32,960 bases of DNA from NCBI GenBank assembly GCA_905178155.1, contig CAJINV010000001.1, positions 11,346,850-11,379,809 on the forward strand. Reading direction: 5' to 3'. The stretch is from Amoebophrya sp. A120 (Eukaryota > Sar > Dinophyceae > Syndiniales > Amoebophryaceae). How positions within the stretch are numbered: the first letter of the stretch is position 1; every line of letters starts with the position of its first letter. Of the stretch, positions 32,133-32,960 are shown piece after piece. The notes beneath the pieces were generated by a model, which ran no database searches, was not told where the DNA came from, and saw nothing but the letters and a program-made list of their open reading frames with translations. The position numbers and the translations under genes were made by a program.

Positions 32133-32960
32133 CTTTTGTTCTATTTCTTTTTCTTTTTGTAAACACAAACTTTCCTTCCGCTTCCCCCGAGCTAGTAACT
32201 TATTTTTCTATCGCTGAAGTTCTTAATCGAGGGTGGAAATCGAAATCAACGCGCTCCGGGAGCCGTTGCCCTTGATCAACACCTTCTACTGATGGGTTTA
32301 CGAAATTAATATCTTCACTTGGTGTTTTGCTCCTTTATTTGTAACTTGCTACCATTTTGTCCTCTCATTGAAGACAAATATCATAAAAGCGAGTCATCGA
32401 TTTTGTGTCCTACCGCCGGGGGACGAGGATTCGAGTCCACACTCTCAAAGATGCTGAAGGATAAACATTCAACCTGACGGCTCGTGATGAGTTACATGGT
32501 CTGACGGTTTCGTGACGTTTTGAAAAAAGAAAAGCGAAATTTTTACTGTGGCTCGGCACTACGATAGCTTCGGGCGATAGGCGGCAAAGCCATGCCGCGA
32601 AACACACCGCGAAGCACCATTGGTCCTACCCCAGGACAGTGTCTGCCTGGGGAGCGTGCACGCATGTCGCCACACGCGTTGAAAATTGTGTGGGCCCCCA
32701 TAACACAAAAAGACGAAAGAGCAAACCCCAAATGCCCAACGACTGGCATCCCACCAGCCAACGCAGGGGCGCGCAACGGCTGGACGTTGGCCATATTCTG
32801 GGTTGCCGCCTGACGTTTCCCATGGGCGCCTTTGGTGGTAAGTAGCTAGGTAGGCCCTCAGGTAGCCCAAGAATGAAATGACGCAATTTGACGGAATGGT
32901 GACAAAACCGTCACAAGTTGGAAGGCGGTTCCAATTTGGTTAGTGACAGTTTTTCTTCCC
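32133..32960. other. Upstream flank and a GC-rich segment open in several frames
   Basis: 32133-32530 shows no gene. From about 32543 to 32870 base composition shifts to GC-rich and frames of 64-103 codons are open on both strands at once, as expected from composition rather than coding. It contains self-complementary words (GGCATCCCACCAGCCAACG near 32746). A repeat-element fragment or a gene cut by the window edge is possible. Confidence 0.35.
32889..32934. repeat. Cluster of short perfect inverted repeats
   Basis: GTGAC-6nt-GTCAC at 32899-32914, overlapping an alternative TGACGG (32889-32894)/CCGTCA (32908-32913) pairing, followed at once by TTGGAA-5nt-TTCCAA at 32918-32934. They could be small hairpins or an element end. 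Confidence 0.55.

Noticed and set aside
32408-32450. tRNA-like T-arm word GGATTCGAGTCC
   Set aside because: The stem has only three pairs around the loop and I could not fold an acceptor stem, D-arm or anticodon arm around it on either strand.
1-32960. CRISPR array, bacterial operons, rRNA, spliced-leader or snRNA genes
   Set aside because: No regularly spaced identical repeats, no Shine-Dalgarno-linked gene runs, and no recognisable rRNA, spliced-leader or U-snRNA core words were seen on either strand.

Overview
This window looks like nuclear DNA of a gene-dense protist. Genes are broken by many short introns (41 to about 310 nt) and encode typically eukaryotic proteins: an ARMC9-type LisH/armadillo ciliary protein, a VTI1 Qb-SNARE, an actin-related protein and several membrane or secreted proteins. 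There are no bacterial operon signals. Every gene I can support lies on the minus strand, a unidirectional array of the kind known from dinoflagellates. Several introns are themselves small elements with terminal inverted repeats, and they begin and end at non-GT-AG borders. Invasive introners of this kind with unusual splice sites are known from the parasitic dinoflagellate Amoebophrya (Syndiniales), so a syndinian or related alveolate is my best guess (inference, not proven).

Layout in plus-strand coordinates (genes read right to left): 1-845 no gene, short GAAACTGTA repeats; 846-2447 multi-pass membrane protein; 2448-3860 no firm gene; 3861-8729 ARMC9-like, about 7 exons; 8730-9656 no gene; 9657-10128 secreted Cys-rich protein with an 11-G tract in its signal peptide region; 10751-12010 VTI1, 4 exons; 12990-15511 divergent actin-related protein, 7 exons; 16560-17897 candidate secreted/anchored protein; 18535-23505 large disordered, tryptophan-rich protein ending in two small beta-barrel-like domains; 25192-27045 two-TM Asn/Gln-rich protein; 28956-32132 multi-pass membrane protein, 8 exons; 32133-32960 upstream flank and a GC-rich segment.

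The genes form no pathway. ARMC9 fits a flagellated stage, VTI1 endosomal/Golgi fusion, and the remainder are lineage-specific membrane, secreted or disordered proteins. The most informative signal is structural. By joining conserved protein segments and checking reading phase I could place 24 GT-AG introns, 23 of them starting GTA. I could also place four introns that cannot be GT-AG if the frame is kept. All four carry terminal inverted repeats (19 to 43 nt arms), and two ARMC9 introns look like decayed versions that have GT-AG borders. Exon coordinates below were inferred by eye and need transcript support.
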